DNA from: Shewanella schlegeliana
Lineage (GTDB): Bacteria > Pseudomonadota > Gammaproteobacteria > Enterobacterales > Shewanellaceae
DNA: 64,000 nt
Reading direction: 5' to 3'
NCBI RefSeq assembly: GCF_016765635.1
Contig: NZ_JAESVD010000001.1
Coordinates: 310,001 to 374,000 of the forward strand
The translations under genes were made by a program, and so were the position numbers. Below the pieces are notes generated by a model. It was not told the origin of the DNA, ran no database searches, and was given only the letters and a program-made list of their open reading frames with translations. Below, piece after piece: positions 16,683 to 26,038 of this stretch. Every line of letters begins with the position of its first letter. The first letter of the stretch is position 1.

Positions 16683-17843
16683 ATGAAACAAAAAAAATTA
16701 ACAGCGTTGGTTGCAGCAACAATCGCTGCTATGAGTTTCAGTGCTCAAGCTGATACTGAGTTTAAATTTGGTGGATATGTTAAGGCCGATGTGATGTTTA
16801 GTGACTATAGCAACGGTGCTCCTGGCTCCGGTAGCTTATCTCGCCAATTCTATGTACCTGGTACGATATATGGTGATCCGAGCAACGGTAAGCAAGTTGT
16901 CGATTTTCAGGCTAGAGAATCGCGTTTTAACTTTAAAACATCCACAGATCTTGATGGTCATAAACTTACAGGTTTTATTGAACTTGATTTTATGACTCAT
17001 ACTGATGGTAATGAACGCGTATCAAATAGTTATTCCCCACGTATTCGTCAAGCCTTCGTTAGCTTTGATAATTGGGCTGCGGGACAGATGTGGACCACAT
17101 TCCAAAATCCAGGTGCGTTACCTGAGAACTTAGATTTTGTTGGCGCAGCTGAAGGTACGCCATTTGTTCGTCAAGCAATGGTTCGGTACACCAATGGTGG
17201 CTTTCAGTTCTCAGTTGAGAACCCTGAAACAACATTAAATGGTTATCGAGATCCAACTGGAAGTCGTATTACGAGTGGCAGTGGCGTGGTGCCAGACTTT
17301 GTTGCTCGTTACAATATGAAAACTGAGAGCGGAATGGCATTTACTTTTGCGGGTATCGCGCGCCAGTTAAATGTTGAAATGAATAAAGATACAGCAAACC
17401 CTGTTGATGCTTCCAAGCTTGGTTATGGTGTGAGCTTTACAGGTGTCATTCCTGTTGGACAGGATGATATTAAGATGTCAGCGACCTACGGTGAAGGATT
17501 AGGGCGTTACATGGCACTTAACTATGTTAATGCTGGTGTACTTGATGCTAACGGAGACATTGAAACTATCGAATCCTATGGTGGCTTTATCTCTTACCGT
17601 CATTGGTGGAATGATAAGTGGAGAACAAGCATTACCGGCTCAGGCTTTAAAGCCGAAAACAATATTAACTTAATAGGTAATAACGTCAATAAAGACTCCT
17701 ACTCTGGTTATATTAACTTGCTTTATTCACCCGTTAAGCCGCTAACGGTCGGAATAGAGTATATGTATGCCAAAAACACCAAGGAAAATGGCATGGATGG
17801 AGAGTTAAATCGAGTGATATTTTCGATGAAGTACGTGCTCTAG
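16683..17843 (+). CDS. DcaP-like outer membrane porin
   Basis: Predicted trimeric beta-barrel porin. I start at the ATG at 16683, which has a GGGAGAAAGGG ribosome site and opens a signal peptide (MKQKKLTALVAATIAAMSFSAQA), giving 386 residues; the frame is open 18 codons further up. The mature part is rich in aromatic and Gly residues and contains RESRFNFKTSTDLDGHKLTGFIELDF, RIRQAFVSFDNWAAGQMWTTFQNPGALPENLDF and a C-terminal strand ending VIFSMKYVL with a near-terminal hydrophobic residue, as in DcaP family porins. Related porins take up dicarboxylates or other small solutes; the substrate here is unknown. A terminator follows. Confidence 0.85.
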   Translation: MKQKKLTALVAATIAAMSFSAQADTEFKFGGYVKADVMFSDYSNGAPGSGSLSRQFYVPGTIYGDPSNGKQVVDFQARESRFNFKTSTDLDGHKLTGFIELDFMTHTDGNERVSNSYSPRIRQAFVSFDNWAAGQMWTTFQNPGALPENLDFVGAAEGTPFVRQAMVRYTNGGFQFSVENPETTLNGYRDPTGSRITSGSGVVPDFVARYNMKTESGMAFTFAGIARQLNVEMNKDTANPVDASKLGYGVSFTGVIPVGQDDIKMSATYGEGLGRYMALNYVNAGVLDANGDIETIESYGGFISYRHWWNDKWRTSITGSGFKAENNINLIGNNVNKDSYSGYINLLYSPVKPLTVGIEYMYAKNTKENGMDGELNRVIFSMKYVL

Positions 17844-17859
17844 TTGAGCTGAGGTCAAT

Positions 17860-17885
17860 AAAAAGGAGGCATGAGCCTCCTTTTT
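17860..17885. terminator. Bidirectional terminator between porin and grxA
   Basis: GGAGGC-ATGA-GCCTCC hairpin with five A on the left and five T on the right, serving both converging genes. Confidence 0.9.
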
Positions 17886-17906
17886 ATATATGGCTGCAAG
17901 TCATTG

Positions 17907-18173
17907 TTAAGCTGCAGGCATAAGTTCGTTTTCTCTTACATACTGCTCAAACTCAGTGCATCCGCCAACGTGCTCCTTGTCGACAAAGATCTGTGGAACG
18001 GTTTCAACCGGCTTGCCTACAGTTTTTTCAAGATCAGCCTTGCTGATCCCTTCTGCATGAATGTCTACGTATTTGAATTTAAAATCATCTCTCTTTTCAG
18101 TTAGTTGCTCAGCAACTTGTACTGCACGTACACAATAAGGACAACCTGGACGACCGAAAATTACTACAAACAT
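17907..18173 (-). CDS. grxA: Glutaredoxin 1 (GrxA)
   Basis: Small cytoplasmic glutathione-dependent disulfide reductase that can reduce ribonucleotide reductase and others. The dithiol active site CPYC is at residues 11-14, and the glutathione-binding segments TVPQIFVDKEHVGGCTEF match E. coli Grx1 closely (VETVPQIFVD). 88 residues is the family length. It contains an extra Cys in GGCTEF where the E. coli protein has Tyr. Confidence 0.94.
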   Translation of the reverse strand: MFVVIFGRPGCPYCVRAVQVAEQLTEKRDDFKFKYVDIHAEGISKADLEKTVGKPVETVPQIFVDKEHVGGCTEFEQYVRENELMPAA

Positions 18174-18262
18174 GATAGCTTCCTCAAATTTAGCTTGAGC
18201 ACTTTATATCATAGCCATTGCAATAGTTCTAATCGATATTAGAGGTCTAGTTAATCATTTAA

Positions 18263-20002
18263 CTAAAAATGGGACTTCTCTGTTTGGTAACGACCTTTGT
18301 AATCAAATATTGTGTCCATCAGTTCCCAGCTTCTTTTTCCTTTCTTGAGTAGTAATAAATCTGGCTTTCTGAAAAGAGGGGCGTCATCGCACAGTTGCTG
18401 TGGTGTCTTGTATTTCTTGTGTTTTATTCCTGGAGTGCGGCTATGAGGGAAAACAAATAACGCAAATACTGCGCGGATCTGAGCTGGTGTTTGCATCTTA
18501 AAATACCGACAGAAGTCATTGCCATCAATATCGATATAACGCACGGTTAAGCGATCCTCTTGAGGTTCGAGAATCATACTCTGACACTTAAATAGGTGGT
18601 GGTGCTTCTGCTGGAGGACTTCTTTTAGACGTTTATCTGGATCGACTAAAATAGATTGGCAATGGTGGCAGACCTTGGCTGCGATATCATTTTCTTCACC
18701 GCAATTAGGACAAGCTTTAGAGCGAAAGCGAAAATCGCATTGCTCTTTGCGCCCATCTATTTCTACTAGCGCCTGACATCGACGCCCAAAGTGCTCGATA
18801 ATGTCACCATCATTGTCGGTTAGCCCCCAAAAAATATTGGCAAAATCGCATACGGGGCAGTGAACCTGCACAGGTTTACATTTACTATTGGGCTTAGGTT
18901 GGCCAACTTCGGGGTAAAACAGGTCATAGCCATTGGCTGCATAATCAATGACAAGGCACTCATCTTTATTTTTATCGATTCTTAGCCCTCGGCCCACCAT
19001 TTGCTGAAAAAGGCTCACAGAGGCGGTTGGGCGCAATATGGCGATAAGATCGACATGGGGTGCATCGAAACCTGTGGTCAATACTGCAACGTTAACTAGG
19101 TACTTAATTTGTTTTGCTTTAAAGGCATCGATTAAGGTGTCTCTATCATCGCGAGAAGTTTTGGCGGTAATAAGCGCAACGGCCTGACCTGCAAGCTTAG
19201 TGACGATCTCTTCGGCGTGTTTTACCGTTGCCGCGAAAATAATGACTCCTTGGCGATGTTCGCCAAGAGCGATTAACTGTTTAACGATAGCGGTGGTTGC
19301 GCGGCCACAATGATTGAGAATCGAGTTCACCTCTTTTTCATTGTATTCACCTGTTGCCGATGTTGTTAGCTCACTAAAATCATATTGTGCACTGAGACCA
19401 TCAAACATCTTAGGTTGGCTTAGGAACCCACGTTTAATTAAGGGGCGCATCGGCAGTTCGAAAATGCACTTTTCGAATACCGGCTTTTCAGTATTACCAA
19501 TCTTGCCGTGGTAATGATGACGATAGATCCAGCCTAAATCTAAGCGGTAAGGAGTAGCTGTTAAGCCTAGTAATCTGATCTTACTATTTTTTGATTTAAG
19601 GTGTGTGAGCAGCAGTTGGTATTGGCTATCTTTATCAGGGCTGACACGGTGGCATTCGTCAATAATGACTAAGCTGTATGGTTCATCAAATTGATTGGGT
19701 TGCTTTACTGCCGACTGAATACTGGCGACAACCGTTTTGCCGTCTGTGGATTTTTGATTGAGGCCTGCCGAATAGATCTCCGCTTTTGTGGTGAGCAAGC
19801 CGACCTTTTCGGCATTTTGCGCAACGAGTTCTTTGACATGGGTGAGAACAAGTACGCGGCCTTTCGCTATTCGTGCGAGCTCGGCGATGACAATACTCTT
19901 GCCTGCCCCCGTTGGTAGCACGAGAACGGCAGAGTCAGAACTTGTTCTAAAATGGCTAATGGCCGCGTCTACAGATTGCTGTTGATAATCTCTCAGTTGC
20001 AC
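18263..20002 (-). CDS. radD: DEAD/DEAH-box helicase RadD (YejH)
   Basis: Superfamily 2 ATPase linked in E. coli to DNA double-strand break repair and RecA-dependent recombination. Motifs in order: Q-like RDYQQQSVDAA, Walker A LPTGAGKS, Walker B DECH, motif III LTATPYRL, motif V TTGFDAPHVDLI, motif VI QQMVGRGLRID. The C-terminal part has zinc-type Cys pairs (CPVC, CDF, CPNC, CHHC) as in RadD. I choose the GTG at 20002 (MQLRDYQQ, 579 residues, close to the E. coli 586); an upstream ATG at 20104 would add 34 residues that do not look conserved. Neither start has a strong ribosome site. Confidence 0.88.
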   Translation of the reverse strand: MQLRDYQQQSVDAAISHFRTSSDSAVLVLPTGAGKSIVIAELARIAKGRVLVLTHVKELVAQNAEKVGLLTTKAEIYSAGLNQKSTDGKTVVASIQSAVKQPNQFDEPYSLVIIDECHRVSPDKDSQYQLLLTHLKSKNSKIRLLGLTATPYRLDLGWIYRHHYHGKIGNTEKPVFEKCIFELPMRPLIKRGFLSQPKMFDGLSAQYDFSELTTSATGEYNEKEVNSILNHCGRATTAIVKQLIALGEHRQGVIIFAATVKHAEEIVTKLAGQAVALITAKTSRDDRDTLIDAFKAKQIKYLVNVAVLTTGFDAPHVDLIAILRPTASVSLFQQMVGRGLRIDKNKDECLVIDYAANGYDLFYPEVGQPKPNSKCKPVQVHCPVCDFANIFWGLTDNDGDIIEHFGRRCQALVEIDGRKEQCDFRFRSKACPNCGEENDIAAKVCHHCQSILVDPDKRLKEVLQQKHHHLFKCQSMILEPQEDRLTVRYIDIDGNDFCRYFKMQTPAQIRAVFALFVFPHSRTPGIKHKKYKTPQQLCDDAPLFRKPDLLLLKKGKRSWELMDTIFDYKGRYQTEKSHF

Positions 20003-20181
20003 TAAACGAACCCAATTGAAAACGATGTTATTGAAGCGATGATCCCATATTTGTTTCAACGCGGTAAGTAAAATCTTAATTGATCTTAATATTGTCGTAT
20101 TCACGGTAAAAGGGGAAAAAAAAAGCCCCTCAATGAGGGGCTAGGGAGTCGAACAATAGAAATTGTTAACGGGTCGAGTTT

Positions 20182-22133
20182 TTATTCGCTACGGTTAAGA
20201 CGCGTCTCAATTAAGGTATCGATAACGGCTGGATCTGCGAGTGTCGATGAATCTCCTAAGTTAGTGACCTCATTAGCTGCAATCTTACGCAGGAAGCGGC
20301 GCATGATCTTGCCCGATCGAGTCTTAGGTAGGCCGCCTGCCCATTGGATAAGATCTGGCGTTGCTAGTGCGCCAATCTCTTTTCTAACCCATTGACGTAA
20401 TTCTTGACGCAGTTCTTCGGTTTCAACCGTGCCTTTGGTTAGGGTTACATAGGCGTAGATCCCTTGTCCCTTAATGTCATGTGGATAACCTACAACCGCC
20501 GCTTCAGCTACAAGCTCGTGAGCAACCAGCGCGCTCTCGACCTCTGCTGTACCTAAACGGTGACCCGACACGTTAATCACATCATCTACACGGCCAGTGA
20601 TCCAGTAGTAACCATCTTCGTCGCGTTTTGCTCCGTCACCAGTAAAGTACATACCTCTAAACGTCTTAAAGTAAGTCAGTACAAATCGGTCGTGGTCGCC
20701 AAACACGGTACGCATCTGTCCAGGCCAAGAATCTAGGATAACTAAGTTACCTTCGTTAGCACCATCGACAATATTACCCATATTATCAACAAGCGCAGGT
20801 TGTACACCAAAGAAGGGGCGAGTGGCTGAGCCGGGCTTGGTATCAGTTGCACCAGGTAATGGGCTAATCAAAATGCCGCCAGTTTCAGTTTGCCACCAAG
20901 TATCCACAATAGGGCACTTTTCATGGCCGATAACATCGTTATACCAGCGCCAAGCTTCAGGGTTAATCGGTTCACCTACCGAGCCCATAATTCGCAGAGA
21001 GCTACCGTCAAAGCCTTCAAATTGGTCTTTGCCTTCAGCCATTAAGGCGCGAATAAGCGTAGGTGCCGTATAAAGGATATTCACTTTATGGCGGTCAATC
21101 ATTTCACCTAAACGGGCTGGACTTGGGTAGTTTGGTACCCCTTCATGGATAAGCACAGTCGCTCCGTTGGCTAAAGGTCCATAAACCATGTAAGAGTGAC
21201 CAGTGATCCAACCCACATCCGCTGTACACCAATAGACTTCATTTTCTTTGTAATCGAATACATATTCATGGGTCATGGCGGCATAAACCATGTAACCACC
21301 TGTGGTGTGTAGTACACCCTTAGGGTTACCGGTAGAGCCTGAGGTATAGAGTAGGAACAGTGGATCTTCTGCGCCCATCTCTTCGGCAACACAGTGCTCT
21401 GATGCAGTCTCCATTAATGATTCCCACCAGACATCACGACCTTCAACCCAGTTGATATCGCCGCCAGTGCGCTTCATTACGATCACTTTTTCGATACAGT
21501 TAACATCGGGGTGCGAGAGGGCTTCATCGATATTGGCTTTTAATGGAATGATACGCCCAGCACGTACACCTTCGTCTGCTGTGATAACGACTCTTGAATT
21601 ACCATCGATAACACGGGAAGCGATAGAGTCTGGTGAGAAGCCACCAAAAACAACAGAATGGATAGCACCAATACGGGCACAAGCAAGCATGGCAACCGCC
21701 GCTTCTGGCACCATTGGCATGTAAACGGTTACCACATCGCCACGGCGCACGCCTTGACTGCGCAGTGCATTAGCGAATTTACACACTTGGGTGTGTAATT
21801 CACCATAGGTCAGCGTACGTTGATCTTTTGCATCATCGCCTTCCCAGATAATAGCCAGCTTGTCGGCATTGTTTTCAAGGTGTCTGTCTAAACAGTTGGC
21901 GGAGGCGTTGAGCGTGCCGTCATAGAACCACTTGATAAAGAGATTGTGATCATCGAACGAGGTTTTCTTTACCTTAGTAAAAGGTTTAATCCAGTCGATA
22001 CGGTTACCGTGTTCTCTCCAGAAACCTTCAGGGTTTACAATCGACTCCTGATACATTTTTTATATTGTTCATCGTTTACAAGTGCGTTTGCGGCGATTTC
22101 ACTAGGTACTTTATAGAGAGACTGCGTGCTCAT
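20182..22133 (-). CDS. acs: Acetyl-CoA synthetase, apparent frameshift near the N-terminus
   Basis: Acs activates acetate to acetyl-CoA via acetyl-AMP. The uninterrupted frame (20182-22056) encodes 624 residues with the AMP-binding core [47 protein letters not shown] and the acetylatable lysine in [12 protein letters not shown]. The family normally has about 650 residues. The missing N-terminus is encoded just upstream in another frame: an ATG at 22133 with a good GGGAAG ribosome site encodes [20 protein letters not shown] and meets the long frame at an A6 run (22056-22061); one more A would give a 650-residue Acs. As given, the upstream frame stops after 32 codons. Either a real frameshift, a slippage site, or a sequence error; initiation at the internal ATG (22056) lacks a ribosome site. 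It diverges from crbS, its likely sensor. Confidence 0.9.
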
Positions 22134-22195
22134 TGGGCTTCCCTTATCTAATAATGCGTAAGCTGAGTATGGATTGGGATAGGGCACTTTCTCTA

Positions 22196-22211
22196 TTAGA
22201 CCTTGGTCTAG
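22196..22211. promoter_or_regulatory. Palindromic operator candidate upstream of acs (CrbR site?)
   Basis: TTAGACCTTGGTCTAG, seven-base arms around a TT centre with one arm mismatch, 63 bases before the acs start at 22133. The same 16-base pattern (TTAGAC-N4-GTCTA) occurs upstream of crbR at 28208-28223. CrbR is known to activate acs in Vibrio, so this is a good candidate binding site by inference. Confidence 0.6.
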
Positions 22212-22308
22212 TAATTAAATATCCTTATTTTTTAGTTGCTTGTAATTTTAATTCGGCTGGATTTCATTCGTTTTTTACCGCAAAATAGGTTAAAAAAAAG
22301 AGAACTCT

Positions 22309-25300
22309 ATGAACTTAACCGTGTTGGTTGGAACCATTGCCATCGTTTATGTGTTGCTGCTGTTTCTTCTCGCTTGGGGCGCGGAGCGATGGTTTGGTGG
22401 GATCACAAAGCGGATCCAGACTTGGGTCTACGGTCTAAGCCTCGCCGTATACTGCTCTTCATGGAGCTTTCTCGGTACCGTCGGTCAGTCGGCGCAAGAT
22501 TTATGGTCATTTTTACCTATCTTTATTGGCCCAATCCTTATTTTTACTGTTGGCTTTAGCTTATTACGCAAGATGGTGATCGTGTCTAAGGCGCAAAATA
22601 TCACCTCTGTTGCCGACTTTATTGCGGCCCGTTATGGCAAGTCTCAGGTGCTGGCTGCAATTGTGACGCTAATCGCCCTGTTTGGGATCATGCCTTATAT
22701 CGCACTACAGCTAAAAGCTATGGTGTTTAGTCTTAACCTTTTTCAACCCGACGGCGCCTTGTTTAGCGGGGCAACCGTCTCACTGATTATTACTGCTATC
22801 TTGGCGGTTTTTGCCATTCTATTTGGTACTCGAAAGCTTGATGCGACCGAGCATAACCCTGGGATGATGCTGGCTATCGCCTTTGAGTCACTAGTTAAAC
22901 TTGGGGCGTTCTTACTGGTGGGGATAGTGATTAGCTTCGGTGTGTTTGATGGTTTTGGTGACATTTGGCAGCAGGCCAACGAGCGAGAGTTAATCAATGC
23001 ACCTAATATCCGCATTGAATCGCTGATGCCTGAACTACTTGTTGGAATGGCGGCATTTTTATGTATGCCACGCCAGTTTCACGTAATGATGGTGGAGTGT
23101 GAGAATGAGAAAACCATCTTAAAAGCACGTTGGTTATTTCCACTTTACTTGCTGTTATTCGGTATGTTTGTCGCTCCTTTAGCACTGGCGGGGAAATTAT
23201 TGCTGGGTGATGCCGTTGCGGCCGATACCTATGTGATTAACTTGCCGCTAGCACTTAACCAACCATGGTTAGCCGTTGTGGCGCTATTAGGTACGTTATC
23301 GGCAGCCACAGGCATGGTGATAGTCGCGGTGGTGACGATTAGTGTGATGGTGAGTAATGAATGGCTGGTGCCATTGATGTTGCGTACAGGGCAAATAAAA
23401 GAGAAGAATTTTAGTCAGTTTTCACAGCTGCTTTTGAATGCGCGCCGTCTAGCGATTGTGTTAATTTTAGCCTTAGGTTACTTCAGTTATCTCTCCTTTA
23501 TGGACAACGACTCACTGTCCTCCTTGGGAATGTTGTCTTTTGGCGCATTTGCGCAGCTGGCTCCAGCATTGATTGGTGGTATGTATTGGAAACATGGTAA
23601 TCGCAGTGGTGTATTTTTAGGCCTTGGTGTTGGCTTTAGCTTGTGGTGTTACATCTTGTTGCAGGGAGCTGTCGACTCTCCAGCAATTGTTACCGCAGAT
23701 TTTGCATTACTTGATTCTATCACGCCCAATGTGCGCGACATTCTCATCGCGTTATTAGCCAACTGCGCTTGCTATATGTTGGGCTCAGTTTGGTTCAGGG
23801 CTGGAGTCGCTGAGCGAATGCAAGCAAGTGCTTTTGTGACGCCTGGTCAGCTTAAAAAGGATATCAATCGCAAAAGTGCACCGGTTTCTCAACAGGATTT
23901 ACTTATTTTAGCCAGTCGTTTTGTTAGCCCAACGCGCGCCTATGAGAGTTTTTCTGCTTTCTCGGAAGATGCGGTAAAAAGTGACAGCTGGCATAAGGCG
24001 GCGCCACCAGAGTTAATTGCCCATACCGAGCATATGTTAGCTGGGGTATTAGGGGCTTCGAGTGCCTCCTTGGTACTCGACTCAGTGCTTCAGGGGCGTG
24101 ACTTGGCCCTAGATGAAGTCTTTAGTCTAGTTGATGAGGCCTCATCGAAGATTATCTTGAGTCAAGATATGTTACGTGGTGCTATTGAACATGCCTATGA
24201 AGGCATGAGTGTGGTCGATAAAGATCTAAACTTGGTGGCGTGGAACTTTAAGTATGCCGAGTTATATGACTACCCTGAAAACTTCCTTCAGGCGGGAATG
24301 CCTATCAGCGATGTGGTGCGCTTTAATGCAACCCGAGGCTTTTGTGGTGAGGGAGAGATAGAGGAGCAAGTCGAAAAGCGGGTACAGCATATGCGCAATG
24401 GTACGCCTCATGTTTCAGAGCGACAGCGTAAAGACGGCAAGGTGATCAAAATTCAAGGTAATCCCATGCCTAGCGGTGGCTTTGTCATGACCTTTACCGA
24501 CATTACTCAGTATCGTCAGCAAGCCATGGAACTGCAGCAGGCGAATGAGACATTAGAAGCCAGAGTTAAAGAGCGGACCTATGAGCTATCTATGCTGAAC
24601 AGCCAGCTGTTAGAGGCGAAGGCACAAGAAGAAAATGCCAATGCTTCTAAAAGTCGATTCTTAGCCGCTGTTGGTCATGATTTGATGCAGCCTCTAAATG
24701 CCGCAAGGTTGTTTACCGCCTCTTTATCTCAGTACCCCAACCTTGATTTGGAGGGGAAAACCACCCTAAATCATGTTAATAGCTCGCTGAAAATTGCAGG
24801 TGAGTTGCTGACCGACTTACTGGATATCTCCAAGCTTGATTCCGACATGGTGGAAGTTAATCGACGTGATTTTGCTATTGCCGATCTGATCGATGGCTTA
24901 GCGGTTGAGTTTGATGCTATGTCTAAGGACAGTTTGATTAAATTCAGTTTTGTCTCTAGTTCGGTAACCATTAACTCTGATCCGAGTTTGCTGCGACGAG
25001 TGCTGCAAAACTTTCTGACCAATGCTTATCGTTACGCTAAGGGTAATCGAGTCTTATTAGGTTGTCGCCGCCGTGGTGAAGAGCTGGAGATCCAGGTGAT
25101 AGACACAGGCTGTGGTATCGATGAAAGTGAAACCACGGAAATCTTTAAAGAGTTTAAAAGGTTGGATAACCCAGAGAGTAAGAGCGTCAGTGGCTTAGGG
25201 CTTGGGCTGGCGATTGCAGACCGAATTAGCCGGGTGCTATCCCATGAGATCAATGTGAGCTCGGAGCTAGGCAAAGGCTCGATGTTTTCAATACGAGTCC

Positions 25301-25737
25301 CTATTGGTAAGAAGAATACCGCGCCTAAGCCTAAGAAAGTTTCTTCACTATTACAGCCCCTCGCAGGAGTAAAGGTGCTGTGTATCGATAACGAGAAGGC
25401 TATTTTAGCTGGGCTTGAGAGTTTATTGAGTCGTTGGCAGTGTGAGGTAATTTGTGCGTGTGATCTTGCTGATGCGCGGATAAAGCTCGGATTAAAAGGG
25501 GTCGCACCCGATATTATCCTTGCTGATTATCATTTGGATAATGGTCAAAATGGTGTTGATGCGATGGATGGGATCCGAAGCCTTTACGGTGAGCACCTGC
25601 CAGGTATTGTAATTACCGCCAATACTCAAAAGGAGTTGATTGACGATATGCAGCGCCGAGGGTATCACTATATGGCGAAGATGGTGAAACCTGCCGCGTT
25701 AAGAGCCTTGATCTCAAGCTTAGTAAAAAATGCATAG
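22309..25737 (+). CDS. crbS: CrbS-type hybrid sensor: SLC5 transporter, PAS, histidine kinase, receiver
   Basis: Large inner membrane sensor controlling the acetate switch with CrbR. Order: sodium/solute symporter-like domain with about 12-13 helices (residues 1-500), a linker with a STAC-like segment (about 510-600), PAS domain (about 620-745, ending GGFVMTFTDIT), coiled coil (745-780), HisKA with phospho-His790 in AAVGHDLMQPL, HATPase with NFLTNAYRYA and GLGLGLAIADR (about 890-1005), and a receiver with Asp1073 in ILADYHLD. 1142 residues fits the CbrA/CrbS family. It diverges from acs, the expected target, and crbR lies 2.4 kb away. The name rests on architecture plus context. Confidence 0.87.
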   Translation: MNLTVLVGTIAIVYVLLLFLLAWGAERWFGGITKRIQTWVYGLSLAVYCSSWSFLGTVGQSAQDLWSFLPIFIGPILIFTVGFSLLRKMVIVSKAQNITSVADFIAARYGKSQVLAAIVTLIALFGIMPYIALQLKAMVFSLNLFQPDGALFSGATVSLIITAILAVFAILFGTRKLDATEHNPGMMLAIAFESLVKLGAFLLVGIVISFGVFDGFGDIWQQANERELINAPNIRIESLMPELLVGMAAFLCMPRQFHVMMVECENEKTILKARWLFPLYLLLFGMFVAPLALAGKLLLGDAVAADTYVINLPLALNQPWLAVVALLGTLSAATGMVIVAVVTISVMVSNEWLVPLMLRTGQIKEKNFSQFSQLLLNARRLAIVLILALGYFSYLSFMDNDSLSSLGMLSFGAFAQLAPALIGGMYWKHGNRSGVFLGLGVGFSLWCYILLQGAVDSPAIVTADFALLDSITPNVRDILIALLANCACYMLGSVWFRAGVAERMQASAFVTPGQLKKDINRKSAPVSQQDLLILASRFVSPTRAYESFSAFSEDAVKSDSWHKAAPPELIAHTEHMLAGVLGASSASLVLDSVLQGRDLALDEVFSLVDEASSKIILSQDMLRGAIEHAYEGMSVVDKDLNLVAWNFKYAELYDYPENFLQAGMPISDVVRFNATRGFCGEGEIEEQVEKRVQHMRNGTPHVSERQRKDGKVIKIQGNPMPSGGFVMTFTDITQYRQQAMELQQANETLEARVKERTYELSMLNSQLLEAKAQEENANASKSRFLAAVGHDLMQPLNAARLFTASLSQYPNLDLEGKTTLNHVNSSLKIAGELLTDLLDISKLDSDMVEVNRRDFAIADLIDGLAVEFDAMSKDSLIKFSFVSSSVTINSDPSLLRRVLQNFLTNAYRYAKGNRVLLGCRRRGEELEIQVIDTGCGIDESETTEIFKEFKRLDNPESKSVSGLGLGLAIADRISRVLSHEINVSSELGKGSMFSIRVPIGKKNTAPKPKKVSSLLQPLAGVKVLCIDNEKAILAGLESLLSRWQCEVICACDLADARIKLGLKGVAPDIILADYHLDNGQNGVDAMDGIRSLYGEHLPGIVITANTQKELIDDMQRRGYHYMAKMVKPAALRALISSLVKNA

Positions 25738-25757
25738 TGACTTTTTACCCATAAATG

Positions 25758-25783
25758 AAGGTACGCAATAGCGTACCTTTTTT
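25758..25783 (+). terminator. Terminator of crbS
   Basis: AAGGTACGC-AATA-GCGTACCTT hairpin followed by a T-run. Confidence 0.9.
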
Positions 25784-25941
25784 ATTTTGGCCCCCAACTA
25801 CACTGCTAAAATCCATTATTTATGCGGGGATTGCTCTACTTTAGAGCTTTGTACAAGTTGTCGGATGGAGCTTATTCTACTTTATGTGATACGAAGCAAT
25901 AGGTTAAGTAACCTAGGCAGAGAGTGAAAGTTGTTTAAACC

Positions 25942-25971
25942 TTGACCTGCTTAGTTTTTGATGGATATACT
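25942..25971 (+). promoter_or_regulatory. Putative promoter of the FAD oxidoreductase gene
   Basis: TTGACC, 18-base spacer, TATACT, about 67 bases before the ATG at 26039. A TTGTTTT / AAAACAA inverted repeat (25979-26007) lies just downstream and could be a repressor site. Confidence 0.5.
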
Positions 25972-26038
25972 GAACAAATTGTTTTTTTTGTAAAATATAT
26001 AAAACAAGAAGTAACCGATTACTCAAAAGGAATGGAAG

